Positions 45,239 to 51,992 of a stretch of DNA of 64,000 nt are shown here, one piece after another. Under the pieces are notes generated by a model. It was not told the DNA's origin. It ran no database searches and saw only the letters and a list, made by a program, of their open reading frames with translations. Both the position numbers and the translations under genes were made by a program. The stretch is from the NCBI GenBank assembly GCA_021372575.1, contig JAJFUE010000142.1:1-64000 (forward strand), given 5' to 3'. Position 1 is the stretch's first letter, and each line of letters starts with the position of its first letter. This stretch comes from a bacterium (GTDB lineage Bacteria > Sumerlaeota > Sumerlaeia > MVZB01).

Positions 45239-46120
45239 ATGGCGATCATCGAAATTGGGCGGGGTCAGTGCATCAGCATCCCGACGCTGCGCCTGAGCAA
45301 CGGCGAGCTTTTCGAAGGCGTCGTCAAGATCAGCGACAGCGAAACCATGATCATCGTCCTGAATCCCGGCATGAACGGGATCATCCCGCCGGCAATCGAG
45401 AAAAAATACGTGCTCGAATGGGAAACCGACGGCATTCAGCGCAATTGTCCGTTCCTCGTGCGCAGTCACACCGGCCGCGAGCTCGTCGGCCAGCTCATCG
45501 TCCAGGAGCGCCGCGAGGCCCCGCGCCTGCACATCGACATGGACCTGCGCTACGAGGTGGTGCCGCCGGCCGATGTCAAGGAAGTCGCCGACTTCGTGAT
45601 GTCGCGCGTGAACACGACCGAGGATCCGGCAGGCGAGTCGCTGCAATTGCTGAGGACGGGTGACGAACCGGTTGAGATGATGCGCCAGGAAATCCAGTCC
45701 CTCCGCGAGCTGATCCAGGAAATGTCGGGCAAAATCGAGGAGCTGGCGGCGGCGATCCGCGGCGAAGCCACCCTGGGCGTCGCGCGCGGCATGATGCGGC
45801 CGCTTGCGGTGGTCGATTGCTCGAGCCTCGGCGTCGGGTTCATCGCGTCGAATTCGATGGCGACCGGTGATTACCTGCGCATCGACATGAAGCTGCGCGC
45901 CACGCCCGCGATCCACATCGAGTGCATGGGCTGCATCGTCCGTTGCATGCGCATGGAGCGTCAGCAGGACGGGCCGGAACGCTACGACGTCGGCGTGCGG
46001 TTCACACACATCCACGAATCCGACCGCGAGCGCCTGATCCATCATTTGTTCAAGGTTCAACGCCGCCTGCTCCGCGACCGCAAGGAGGCGCTGGAACTGG
46101 GGACGGGAACAAATTCGTGA
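45239..46120 (+). CDS. PilZ-domain protein, YcgR-like, with coiled-coil insertion
   Basis: 293 aa. The N-terminal ~88 residues resemble the YcgR-N/PilZN flagellar-brake domain. The c-di-GMP signature RxxxR is Arg92-Arg96 (RREAPR), and the DxSxxG part is Asp193/Ser195/Gly198 (VDCSSLGVG). Between them lie about 95 residues, far more than in a plain PilZ barrel, including a helical segment (EMMRQEIQSLRELIQEMSGKIEELA) predicted to form a coiled coil. Both ligand motifs are intact, so c-di-GMP binding is plausible. It lies directly upstream of csrA-fliW, in keeping with control of motility. Confidence 0.85.
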   Translation: MAIIEIGRGQCISIPTLRLSNGELFEGVVKISDSETMIIVLNPGMNGIIPPAIEKKYVLEWETDGIQRNCPFLVRSHTGRELVGQLIVQERREAPRLHIDMDLRYEVVPPADVKEVADFVMSRVNTTEDPAGESLQLLRTGDEPVEMMRQEIQSLRELIQEMSGKIEELAAAIRGEATLGVARGMMRPLAVVDCSSLGVGFIASNSMATGDYLRIDMKLRATPAIHIECMGCIVRCMRMERQQDGPERYDVGVRFTHIHESDRERLIHHLFKVQRRLLRDRKEALELGTGTNS

Positions 46121-46135
46121 ATGAATGTTTTACGT

Positions 46136-46162
46136 TAAAGTAATCGGCGGAAGTGCCGTTAA
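46136..46162 (+). promoter_or_regulatory. Candidate sigma-28 (FliA) promoter for csrA-fliW
   Basis: TAAAGTAA (46136-46143), exactly 11 nt, then GCCGTTAA (46155-46162). The consensus is TAAAGTTT-N11-GCCGATAA, so 13 of 16 positions match with exact spacing. It lies about 55 nt before the csrA ATG. Confidence 0.6.
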
Positions 46163-46196
46163 GAGAATCAGATTCGGCGTCCCCGCTACGTTTGAT

Positions 46197-46208
46197 AAAC
46201 AAGGAAGT
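46197..46208 (+). promoter_or_regulatory. CsrA-like site over the csrA Shine-Dalgarno
   Basis: AAACAAGGAAGT matches 10 of 12 positions of the CsrA consensus RUACARGGAUGU and contains the csrA ribosome-binding site AAGGAAG. Suggests autorepression; inference from sequence only. Confidence 0.4.
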
Positions 46209-46216
46209 TTAAACCG

Positions 46217-46456
46217 ATGCTGATCTTGACAAGGAAGTCCGGCGAGGGGATCCGGATAGGCGATTCGATCACCATTAAAGTGATCGAGATTCGCGGCAAC
46301 CAGGTGCGGCTCGGGGTCGAGGCCCCGCGCAACATCATGGTCCACCGCGATGAAATTTACACGCTCATCCGGCAGGAAAACGAACTGGCAGCCCAGTCCA
46401 GTCCCTCCACGGTCGATGCGCTGACCACCATCTGGCAGCGCCACAAAGGGGAGTGA
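46217..46456 (+). CDS. csrA: Carbon storage regulator CsrA
   Basis: A 79-aa dimeric RNA-binding protein that blocks translation by binding GGA motifs in leaders. [16 protein letters not shown] and [19 protein letters not shown] are canonical, with the RNA-binding residues Leu4, Arg6 and Arg44 present. In flagellated bacteria CsrA represses flagellin and is antagonised by FliW, encoded next door. The C-terminal ~20 residues are a variable tail. Confidence 0.97.
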   Translation: MLILTRKSGEGIRIGDSITIKVIEIRGNQVRLGVEAPRNIMVHRDEIYTLIRQENELAAQSSPSTVDALTTIWQRHKGE

Positions 46457-46512
46457 CCGGGATGCGTCCTGAACCGCGGCGTGCAGTCCAGTCAGCAAAG
46501 GAAACGACCACG

Positions 46513-47004
46513 ATGAAATTCCGGACCACACGGTTTGGCGAGCTCGAATACGGCGACGAAGTGGTGATGCACTTCCCCGAGGGCGTGCTCGGTTTCCCGG
46601 AGTCGAAGCGTTACATCCTGCTCGAGCACAACGCCGAGGGGAGCCCGTTCAAGTGGCTCCAGTCGCTCGACAATCCGGACCTCGCGTTCATCGTGATCGA
46701 CCCGTTCCAGATCGCGGCCGATTATCGGTTCGACATCGACCTGGACACCGAGCGGATCATCGGCACGAACGAGGCTTCGAGCTGCGCGCTCATGGCGATT
46801 TCCAACATCCCGCGCGACGCGCCGCTCGCGATGACGGCCAACCTCAAGGCCCCGCTCCTGGTGAACGTCGAGACGCGCCGCGGCCGCCAGGTCATCCTGA
46901 CGAACAATTTCTACCAGATCAACACGCCCGTGTTTCCCACGCTGAGCCAGATGCGCGGCGTGGAGCCGGACGAGGCGCAGGAACTGGAGCGCGCGGTTTC
47001 CTGA
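46513..47004 (+). CDS. fliW: Flagellar assembly factor FliW
   Basis: 163 aa. FliW binds flagellin or CsrA and so couples flagellin export to CsrA release. Family blocks: MKFRTTRFGELEY, FPEGVLGFPESKRYIL, LQSLDNPDLAFIVIDPF, PLLVNVETRRGRQVIL. ATG 46513 was chosen over a GTG overlapping the csrA stop (46453), which would add a non-conserved 20-residue tail. Order csrA-fliW is the reverse of the common fliW-csrA. No flagellin gene lies in the window. Confidence 0.95.
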   Translation: MKFRTTRFGELEYGDEVVMHFPEGVLGFPESKRYILLEHNAEGSPFKWLQSLDNPDLAFIVIDPFQIAADYRFDIDLDTERIIGTNEASSCALMAISNIPRDAPLAMTANLKAPLLVNVETRRGRQVILTNNFYQINTPVFPTLSQMRGVEPDEAQELERAVS

Positions 47005-47265
47005 AGGAAACGCTGAACGGACGAGGCCTGAGATTTGCAGCCGTTGGCCTTGCCAGCGGCTTTTTCAATCGCGAAGGGAGCCGGGAAGGGTAACGGGTTA
47101 CACGCGGAAAAGGGTAATGGGTTACTCGTTACCCGCGAAAAGGCCCCGGACCGGAAGCATCCGAAAAAATCAAACCGGTTTCATGAAACGAGAAAAAGGC
47201 CGTATTTATTGGAGTTTTGAAAGAGGAAGGAGGCGCGCCAAAGCTAATCACAAACATGGGATCAA

Positions 47266-47282
47266 TTGGCATTAGAATTGCA
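47266..47282 (+). promoter_or_regulatory. Candidate sigma-54 promoter of the pilin gene
   Basis: TTGGCATTAGAATTGCA: the invariant GG and GC dinucleotides are exactly 10 nt apart, as required for RpoN promoters (consensus TGGCAC-N5-TTGCA). Predicted start near 47292, giving a 60-nt leader. RpoN control of pilA is known in several phyla. Confidence 0.6.
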
Positions 47283-47333
47283 AAACAACCATTCTTGAAG
47301 GGAAATACGAGGTCCATGCGAGGACCTCGAACA

Positions 47334-47345
47334 ATACACGGAGGT
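47334..47345 (+). promoter_or_regulatory. CsrA-like site over the pilin Shine-Dalgarno
   Basis: ATACACGGAGGT matches 10 of 12 positions of RUACARGGAUGU and includes the pilin ribosome-binding site GGAGGTGG. It is placed just after the 47308-47329 hairpin. A CsrA role is inferred. Confidence 0.4.
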
Positions 47346-47351
47346 GGTTCG

Positions 47352-47732
47352 ATGAAGCTGTTCAAGAAGACACGGAAGGCTTTCACGCTGGTGGAGATCA
47401 TGATCGTCGTGGCGATCATCGGCATCCTGATCGCGATCGCGGTGCCTGGTTTCGTCCAGGCGCGCACGACCTCGCGGGCTCGCTCCTGCCAGGAGAACCT
47501 CACCAAGATCGATGGCGCCAAGGAACAGTGGGCTCTCGAGAACAACAAGAGCACCGCTGACACCCCGACCTGGGCCGAGCTGGCCCCGGCTGGCGGCGCC
47601 GGCTACATGAAGAAAGAGCCGAAATGCCCGCAGGGCGGCGTGTACACGATCGGCGCGGTCGGCACGGAACCGACCTGCAGCGTCGGCGGCGACCATGCCC
47701 TGACGGCGATCGGCGAGGCCCCGGCGGCCTAA
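47352..47732 (+). CDS. Type IV major pilin-like / GspG-like prepilin
   Basis: 126 aa. Short positively charged leader with Ala10|Phe11 cleavage (Ala rather than Gly at -1), Glu15 at +5, and the helix VEIMIVVAIIGILIAIAVPGFVQ. The globular part holds three Cys (SCQENL, KCPQGG, TCSVGG). It has the 'DGAKEQWALEN' block common in small GspG-like pilins of PVC-type bacteria. The strong GGAGGTGG Shine-Dalgarno, own promoter and stabilising 3' hairpin suggest high expression, so this is the likely main pilin. A paralogue follows at 47841. Confidence 0.9.
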   Translation: MKLFKKTRKAFTLVEIMIVVAIIGILIAIAVPGFVQARTTSRARSCQENLTKIDGAKEQWALENNKSTADTPTWAELAPAGGAGYMKKEPKCPQGGVYTIGAVGTEPTCSVGGDHALTAIGEAPAA

Positions 47733-47763
47733 GCTGATCCCAGCCTGATCAGCACGCGCTTTA

Positions 47764-47795
47764 CCGGCAGGAGAGGCCACCGCCTCTCCTGCCGG
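47764..47795 (+). terminator. 14-bp hairpin between the two pilin genes
   Basis: Perfect stem CCGGCAGGAGAGGC / GCCTCTCCTGCCGG with loop CACC, no T-tract after it. More likely an mRNA 3' stabiliser or partial attenuator that reduces expression of the second pilin than a full terminator. Confidence 0.7.
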
Positions 47796-47840
47796 AAAGA
47801 AGTCGAAGGCCCGGCGCACTTCCGTCAAGGATGACCGGAG

Positions 47841-48230
47841 ATGATTTCGAATCGACTTACAAATCAGGCGCACGCGACCAAGCGATCCGGGGGTTTTACG
47901 CTGATCGAAATCATGATCGTCGTTGCGATCACCGGAATCATTCTGGCCATCGCCGCTCCTACATGGATGCAGCAGCGGCTGGTCTCGCAACAACGCGTCT
48001 GCCAGGAAAACCTTTCGAAGATCGACGGCGCCAAGGAACAGTGGGCGATGGAAACCAAGGCCCCGGACGGCGCTGTCCCGGCGTGGGGAGACTTGGTCAA
48101 TGCCGACGGAACCAGTTACTTGAAAAAGGCGCCTGTGTGTCCGTCGGGCGGCGAATATCAGATCAACGCCATGTCAACTGACGCTTCCTGCACGATCGTC
48201 GATCCGTTGGATCACAACAAAAAGGAATGA
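47841..48230 (+). CDS. Second prepilin, paralogue of the major pilin
   Basis: 129 aa. Leader ending Gly18|Phe19, Glu23 at +5, helix LIEIMIVVAITGIILAIAAP, then CQENLSKIDGAKEQWAMETK, nearly identical in plan to the upstream pilin, and the same Cys pattern. The start follows CAAGGATGA, which supplies the Shine-Dalgarno and again resembles a CsrA core. Likely a minor pilin or a duplicate. Confidence 0.9.
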   Translation: MISNRLTNQAHATKRSGGFTLIEIMIVVAITGIILAIAAPTWMQQRLVSQQRVCQENLSKIDGAKEQWAMETKAPDGAVPAWGDLVNADGTSYLKKAPVCPSGGEYQINAMSTDASCTIVDPLDHNKKE

Positions 48231-48314
48231 TGGTGGATGGGCTGGAGTTAATAAGTTTTTGGGCATGCATTCATTAAGGAATTTCCTCTCTCCTTCCTTC
48301 CTTCCCATCGCACC

Positions 48315-48345
48315 ATGACCCCGGACCGGCCCAGTCCGGGGTCAT
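48315..48345. terminator. Intrinsic terminator between convergent pilin and GT-C genes
   Basis: Perfect 12-bp stem ATGACCCCGGAC / GTCCGGGGTCAT with a 7-nt loop; only a weak T-rich tail on the plus strand. Confidence 0.75.
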
Positions 48346-48369
48346 TCCTATTCAAAGCTGCCTGCTGAC

Positions 48370-48390
48370 TGATGAATGATGAATGATGAA
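48370..48390. repeat. GATGAATGATGAAT tandem repeat
   Basis: About three GATGAAT units just after the stop of the GT-C gene (minus strand); same family as 37198-37229 and 54543-54577. Confidence 0.75.
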
Positions 48391-48402
48391 TAGCCGCGCC
48401 GG

Positions 48403-50229
48403 TTATGGCCGCTCTTGCACGGTCATCGCCCGCAATGATTCCATTTTATAAATGCTGATCCCCTCGCGATCTTTTGCGCCTTTCATGCGCAGGAGCGGCG
48501 GCATGTTGAATTTCTTCGATTCGGCGGCCGCGAGCCAGCTTTTCCCGATCGGGAACGGCGACTCGATTCGGCCCGCCGCATCGATCTTGAGCCGGTCGGC
48601 CATCCAGTGGTTATCCCTGCCCGGCTGGACGAACACCAGCCGGCCGCGGTTGCGGAACCCAAGCTGGAACATCTGGTCGTTCCGCAGCCCGTCGCCCCAG
48701 ATCACGAGCCGGCCTTCCGGTCCGATCGCCTTCGCGACCTGCCGCGCGAACCGTTGCATGTCCCGGATCGCCGGCGCGATCGACTTCCCCTCGAACGCAT
48801 ACGCGCCGAAATTCATGAACGCAAACAACAGCGCGATCGCCGCAACCGAGCGGCCCAGGCGGCCGTGCGCGCGGAACAGCATGATGACCGCGGTCGCGCC
48901 TGCCGCGAGCCACAGCAACGGGATCCAGGACTGCGATTTCGACCACGGCTCCGTGTAAAGCAGCATGATCCCCGACAGCGACGGCGTCGCCGAACTCAGG
49001 TTCCAGCGGATCGGGTATTGCGTGAGCGCGAACATGGCGATTATGGCGGCCGTCAACCCCAGTCCGGTCCGGATCCCCGCGCGCGTGCGCGGAAGCCGCC
49101 CCGCCGTCGCCGTGAACACGATCAACGCCATCGGGAGCATGGCCATGAAATAGCGCTCGTAAATCACGGGCGGCTCGTTGCTGAGCGTGATGTGGCGCGC
49201 GTTCAAGAAAATCTGGCCGGCCGAGGCGACGGCCGCCTGAATTGCGAGCAGCCTGACACGTGGACGATTCACGATCCACAATTCACGAGTCACGAGCACG
49301 CGGCCCAGGGCGAACGCCGGCAGGACGCCGCACGCGACGATCCAGCCGATGAAATTCGCGGCCAATGCCGGCAAGAACAGACGCGCGCTGAACCCCGCCC
49401 CCTTGAACCCCATGTTGTAATAGAAGCCCATCAGGTGCTTGAGTTGAAACGCTTCATGCGGGTGCTCGAAGAAAACGATCTCCATCACGCGCGGCAGGTA
49501 TCCGATCACGAACCCGGCCGCGGTGAGCCAGTGCGCCGACACGGACCGAACATAATCCGATACCCGGCTTTGAACCGATCCGCCGCGCGCGGGCGAAAGC
49601 CGTCCAATTTCGAAAATCGCCACCGTCGCGATCGCGATCAACGGCACGATCAGGCCCTGCGGCTTGGCGTGAAGCGGCAGCGCCGCGACAAGGCCCCCCA
49701 CGAATCGATTCGCCGCCGTCGGCCGCTCGATCGCCCGGTAAATCAACCACATCGCGAGCATGAACAGCGGAACATACGCGTTCTCGGTCATGACCATGCC
49801 GCTGAAAATGAGCGAGGGGAGCAGCGCGACCAAAAGCGTGGCGGCCAATGCCCGCACGCGCCCCGTCGCCTCGCGCGCAAGCCCATACGCCGGCAAAATT
49901 GTCAGCGACATGCAAACGGCGTTCATCCAACGGATCGCCCGGATCGCGTGGTCGTAATCAAAGGCTGCGACCGGCCACGCCAGCATCCCCGGGTAGAGCC
50001 AGCACGGGAAATGGGTCTGGAACGATCCCCAGGCGAACAGGCGCCCCTCGCCGAGCGAGCGCGCCATTTCCATGTAAAGCCATTCGTCGTGGTAAATCGT
50101 CGGGATCGGTATCCACGAGCCGGTGCCGTGGCGCGCGAGCGCCGACGCGGCAAGCAACAGCACGATCAAGCCCGGAGTGGATTGCGTAAGCGCCCTGACC
50201 GGACGCCTGGACATGGCTCGAGGGGGCAT
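48403..50229 (-). CDS. GT-C-type membrane glycosyltransferase-like protein
   Basis: 608 aa with about 12 hydrophobic helices and a C-terminal soluble domain (about 490-600). TM1 is followed by IYHDEWLYMEMARSL, an Asp-Glu pair in the first periplasmic loop as in GT39/GT83 mannosyl- or arabinosyltransferases that use polyprenyl-phosphate sugars. The codons for residues around VLVTRELWIVNRPRV (49263-49300) are an in-frame copy of the CACGATTCACG intergenic repeat. Start 50229 or the Met 5 codons later. Acceptor unknown; pilin or surface-protein glycosylation is possible given the neighbours. Confidence 0.8.
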   Translation of the reverse strand: MPPRAMSRRPVRALTQSTPGLIVLLLAASALARHGTGSWIPIPTIYHDEWLYMEMARSLGEGRLFAWGSFQTHFPCWLYPGMLAWPVAAFDYDHAIRAIRWMNAVCMSLTILPAYGLAREATGRVRALAATLLVALLPSLIFSGMVMTENAYVPLFMLAMWLIYRAIERPTAANRFVGGLVAALPLHAKPQGLIVPLIAIATVAIFEIGRLSPARGGSVQSRVSDYVRSVSAHWLTAAGFVIGYLPRVMEIVFFEHPHEAFQLKHLMGFYYNMGFKGAGFSARLFLPALAANFIGWIVACGVLPAFALGRVLVTRELWIVNRPRVRLLAIQAAVASAGQIFLNARHITLSNEPPVIYERYFMAMLPMALIVFTATAGRLPRTRAGIRTGLGLTAAIIAMFALTQYPIRWNLSSATPSLSGIMLLYTEPWSKSQSWIPLLWLAAGATAVIMLFRAHGRLGRSVAAIALLFAFMNFGAYAFEGKSIAPAIRDMQRFARQVAKAIGPEGRLVIWGDGLRNDQMFQLGFRNRGRLVFVQPGRDNHWMADRLKIDAAGRIESPFPIGKSWLAAAESKKFNMPPLLRMKGAKDREGISIYKMESLRAMTVQERP

Positions 50230-50250
50230 GGCGGGGGTGCGGTTCAGCCC

Positions 50251-50727
50251 TTACGGCTCAACGTGGATCGACTGGCGAATGCGGCTCAGCACGTCGCGCA
50301 GGTTTTGCTGCTGCGGCTCGTCGAGCGGCGCCAGCACCTGTTCGATCCTGGCGAAATAAGCCTTCTCGGCCTTTTCGACAAGTCGCCGGCCGGCGTTCGT
50401 CAGCTTGATCTGGTTCACACGGCGATCGCCGGATTTTGAGATGCGTTGCACCCAACCGGCTTTTTCCATCCGATCGATCAGGCCCGTCACGTTGGAGCGG
50501 TTGACCAGGAGCATGCGGCCGAGCTGCGTCTGGTTGAGCTGCCCGTCTTCGGTCTGGTAGCGCAGCAGCATCAGGACGTTGAACTGGGAATCGGTCAGGC
50601 CGTATGGATTCAGCAGGCGGTCGCCTTCCTTGGTCAGGAGCGCACCCGTCAGGACCAGGCTGATGATGGTTTCGTGCCGTGGATTAAGGACCGGATTGGG
50701 GAAGTTGAGTTCTTCTTGCAGACTCAT
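50251..50727 (-). CDS. MarR-family transcriptional regulator
   Basis: 158 aa. Winged helix: LTDSQFNVLMLLRYQ, LNQTQLGRMLLVNRSNVTGLIDRMEKAGWVQRI (recognition helix), SGDRRVNQIKLT (wing), then a C-terminal dimerisation helix. ATG 50727 has GAGGG upstream. It likely regulates itself and perhaps neighbours through the inverted repeat in its promoter. Located 21 nt upstream of the GT-C gene, same strand. Confidence 0.93.
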   Translation of the reverse strand: MSLQEELNFPNPVLNPRHETIISLVLTGALLTKEGDRLLNPYGLTDSQFNVLMLLRYQTEDGQLNQTQLGRMLLVNRSNVTGLIDRMEKAGWVQRISKSGDRRVNQIKLTNAGRRLVEKAEKAYFARIEQVLAPLDEPQQQNLRDVLSRIRQSIHVEP

Positions 50728-50768
50728 CGTTTTGGCCCTCACACTTCACGGAGTTTACTCCACTTAAT

Positions 50769-50798
50769 ATTGTTGACCTATTGACAGTTTAAGTCAAC
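50769..50798 (-). promoter_or_regulatory. marR promoter with overlapping inverted-repeat operator
   Basis: On the minus strand: TTGACT (-35, 50797-50792), 17-nt spacer, AACAAT (-10, 50774-50769). The -35 lies in an inverted repeat TTGAC-N7-GTCAA (50781-50797), and a second GTTGAC half-site is at 50772-50777. Typical layout for MarR autorepression. Confidence 0.6.
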
Positions 50799-50946
50799 AA
50801 AAAAGCCTTTTTCGCGTCCGGTTCGCATGTTCGCCGTTCAGCCCTTCGCATCTGAAGGGCGCCTTCAAGGAAACCGTGAGCCTCTTGCAACTCAAGGAGA
50901 ACGAACTCGTTTCGCACGCCAATGATGAAGACCCCCATCCTCATAA

Positions 50947-51269
50947 CCCCGCGATTTATCGCTTGTCATTCCCCAAATTTTCTGGCCCCGGCAGGGGCCA
51001 CAGCAAGTAGCCCCCGGCGAAGCGCAGCGGCGCCCGGGGTAGCCGGCGCGTGTTATCAACAGCGCCCCGAAGCGGGCGCCCGCAATCCCGAGGTCACGGG
51101 CGCCCCTCCGGGGCGCACGTTCATCGCCGCTGCCAACCCCCGGCGGCGCTGCGCTTCGCCGGGGGCTACTCGCGAACGCACCTCTGGTGCGTCCAGATTA
51201 CCATTCATTGGCTAATCGCGGTGATTTCCTCTGAAAAATTTGGGGAATGACAAGCGATTTATCGCGGGG
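50947..51269. mobile_element. 323-bp foldback / MITE-like element with 35-bp inverted ends
   Basis: Ends 50947-50981 and 51235-51269 are inverted copies with two mismatches; the inner 23 nt (starting TCGCTTGTCATTCCCC) are perfect. Inside are nested inverted arms (AGTAGCCCCCGGCGAAGCGC at about 51006 and its complement ending 51170) and further GC palindromes. No coding capacity. Confidence 0.85.
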
Positions 51270-51381
51270 TGCAGTCATCCCTTACGTCGGGGAAACCTTT
51301 TCAACGGTTTCCCGGTTGTCTCCAAGTCTTGTGCAAGATTTGCGTGCGTAAGTTGTTCGAAATCGATTTTTGCCTTGAACC

Positions 51382-51480
51382 CAAGCGCCAACGGCGCGAA
51401 TTCATTCCAGCCTGGGGCGTAGCGAAGCGAAGCCCCAGGACGCGGATCACCTAATAAGCATGGAGCGCTGAAGGCGCGGC
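51382..51480. repeat. Compound palindromic repeat, family C (copy 2)
   Basis: Same word order as 41089-41182: a GCGCCAACGGCGCG hairpin, CAGCCTGGGGCGTAGCGAAG with AGCCCCAGG, and a GAGCGCTGAAGGCGCGG hairpin. Confidence 0.85.
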
Positions 51481-51550
51481 TAAAATGAGATCCACCGGTT
51501 TCCATTCGACACTTGACACCCGTCTCTGGCGCCCCCCCAAAAAAATTTTG

Positions 51551-51583
51551 TTGACGAAGATTGTATTACTGTATTAATACAGT
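51551..51583 (+). promoter_or_regulatory. GntR promoter with perfect 16-bp palindromic operator
   Basis: TTGACG (51551-51556) is a good -35. The perfect palindrome ACTGTATTAATACAGT (51568-51583) covers the expected -10 (TATTAA/TTAATA). It lies 16 nt before the GntR start and fits autorepression by a YtrA-type GntR regulator. Confidence 0.7.
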
Positions 51584-51599
51584 CTCAAGGGTGTTCGCC

Positions 51600-51980
51600 A
51601 TGCAAATTCACATTTCAACTCATGACGGCGTGCCGATCTACCTCCAGATCCTGAACCAGATCAAATACCTGGTCGCCTCGGGGCGGTTGGCGCCGGGCGA
51701 GCAGTTGCCGCCGGTCCGCCGCCTCGCCGAGCAGCTCGTTGTCAACCCCAACACCGTGGCGCGCGCCTACCGCGAACTGGAGACCACCGGCCTGATCGTC
51801 ACGCGGCGTGGCGCCGGCGTTTATGTCGCCGAAGGCGGCTCGCCGCTCAACCGCCAGGAGCAGCGCCGCATCCTCGCCGAGCGCATCGACCAGCTTCTGG
51901 CCGAGGCCGGCCAGATGGACATCCAGACCGAAGAACTCATCCGGCTCCTGCGCCAGCGCAGCGAGCGGATGAAGGATTAA
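51600..51980 (+). CDS. GntR-family regulator, YtrA type
   Basis: 126 aa. Winged-helix domain with GVPIYLQILNQIKYLVASGRLAPGEQLPPVRRLAEQLVVNPNTVARAYRELE, then a short C-terminal dimerisation helix instead of a large effector domain: the YtrA subfamily, which controls ABC transporter operons, usually its own. ATG 51600 is followed by the ABC ATPase gene 12 nt after its stop. Confidence 0.95.
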   Translation: MQIHISTHDGVPIYLQILNQIKYLVASGRLAPGEQLPPVRRLAEQLVVNPNTVARAYRELETTGLIVTRRGAGVYVAEGGSPLNRQEQRRILAERIDQLLAEAGQMDIQTEELIRLLRQRSERMKD

Positions 51981-51992
51981 AGGAGCGCCCCG

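Larger units (their letters stand above)
47005..47351 (+). promoter_or_regulatory. 347-nt regulatory spacer upstream of the major pilin
   Basis: Begins with a degenerate GGGTAACGGGTTAC-type repeat (about 47092-47145). A sigma-54-like promoter follows at 47266-47282, then a leader with a perfect 8-bp hairpin CGAGGTCC/GGACCTCG (47308-47315, 47322-47329), then a CsrA-like Shine-Dalgarno at 47334-47345. Confidence 0.6.
50799..51599. repeat. 801-nt spacer between divergent marR and GntR genes
   Basis: Holds the 323-bp foldback element (50947-51269), a GGGAAACC-TTTTCAAC-GGTTTCCC hairpin (about 51290-51313), family C copy 2 (51382-51480) and the GntR promoter. 50805-50946 shows no convincing gene, although an ORF-like stretch of normal composition is present (possible remnant). 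Confidence 0.7.

Noticed and set aside
47764-47795. Full rho-independent terminator between pilin genes
   Set aside because: Strong stem but no T-tract; kept only as a stabilising or attenuating hairpin.
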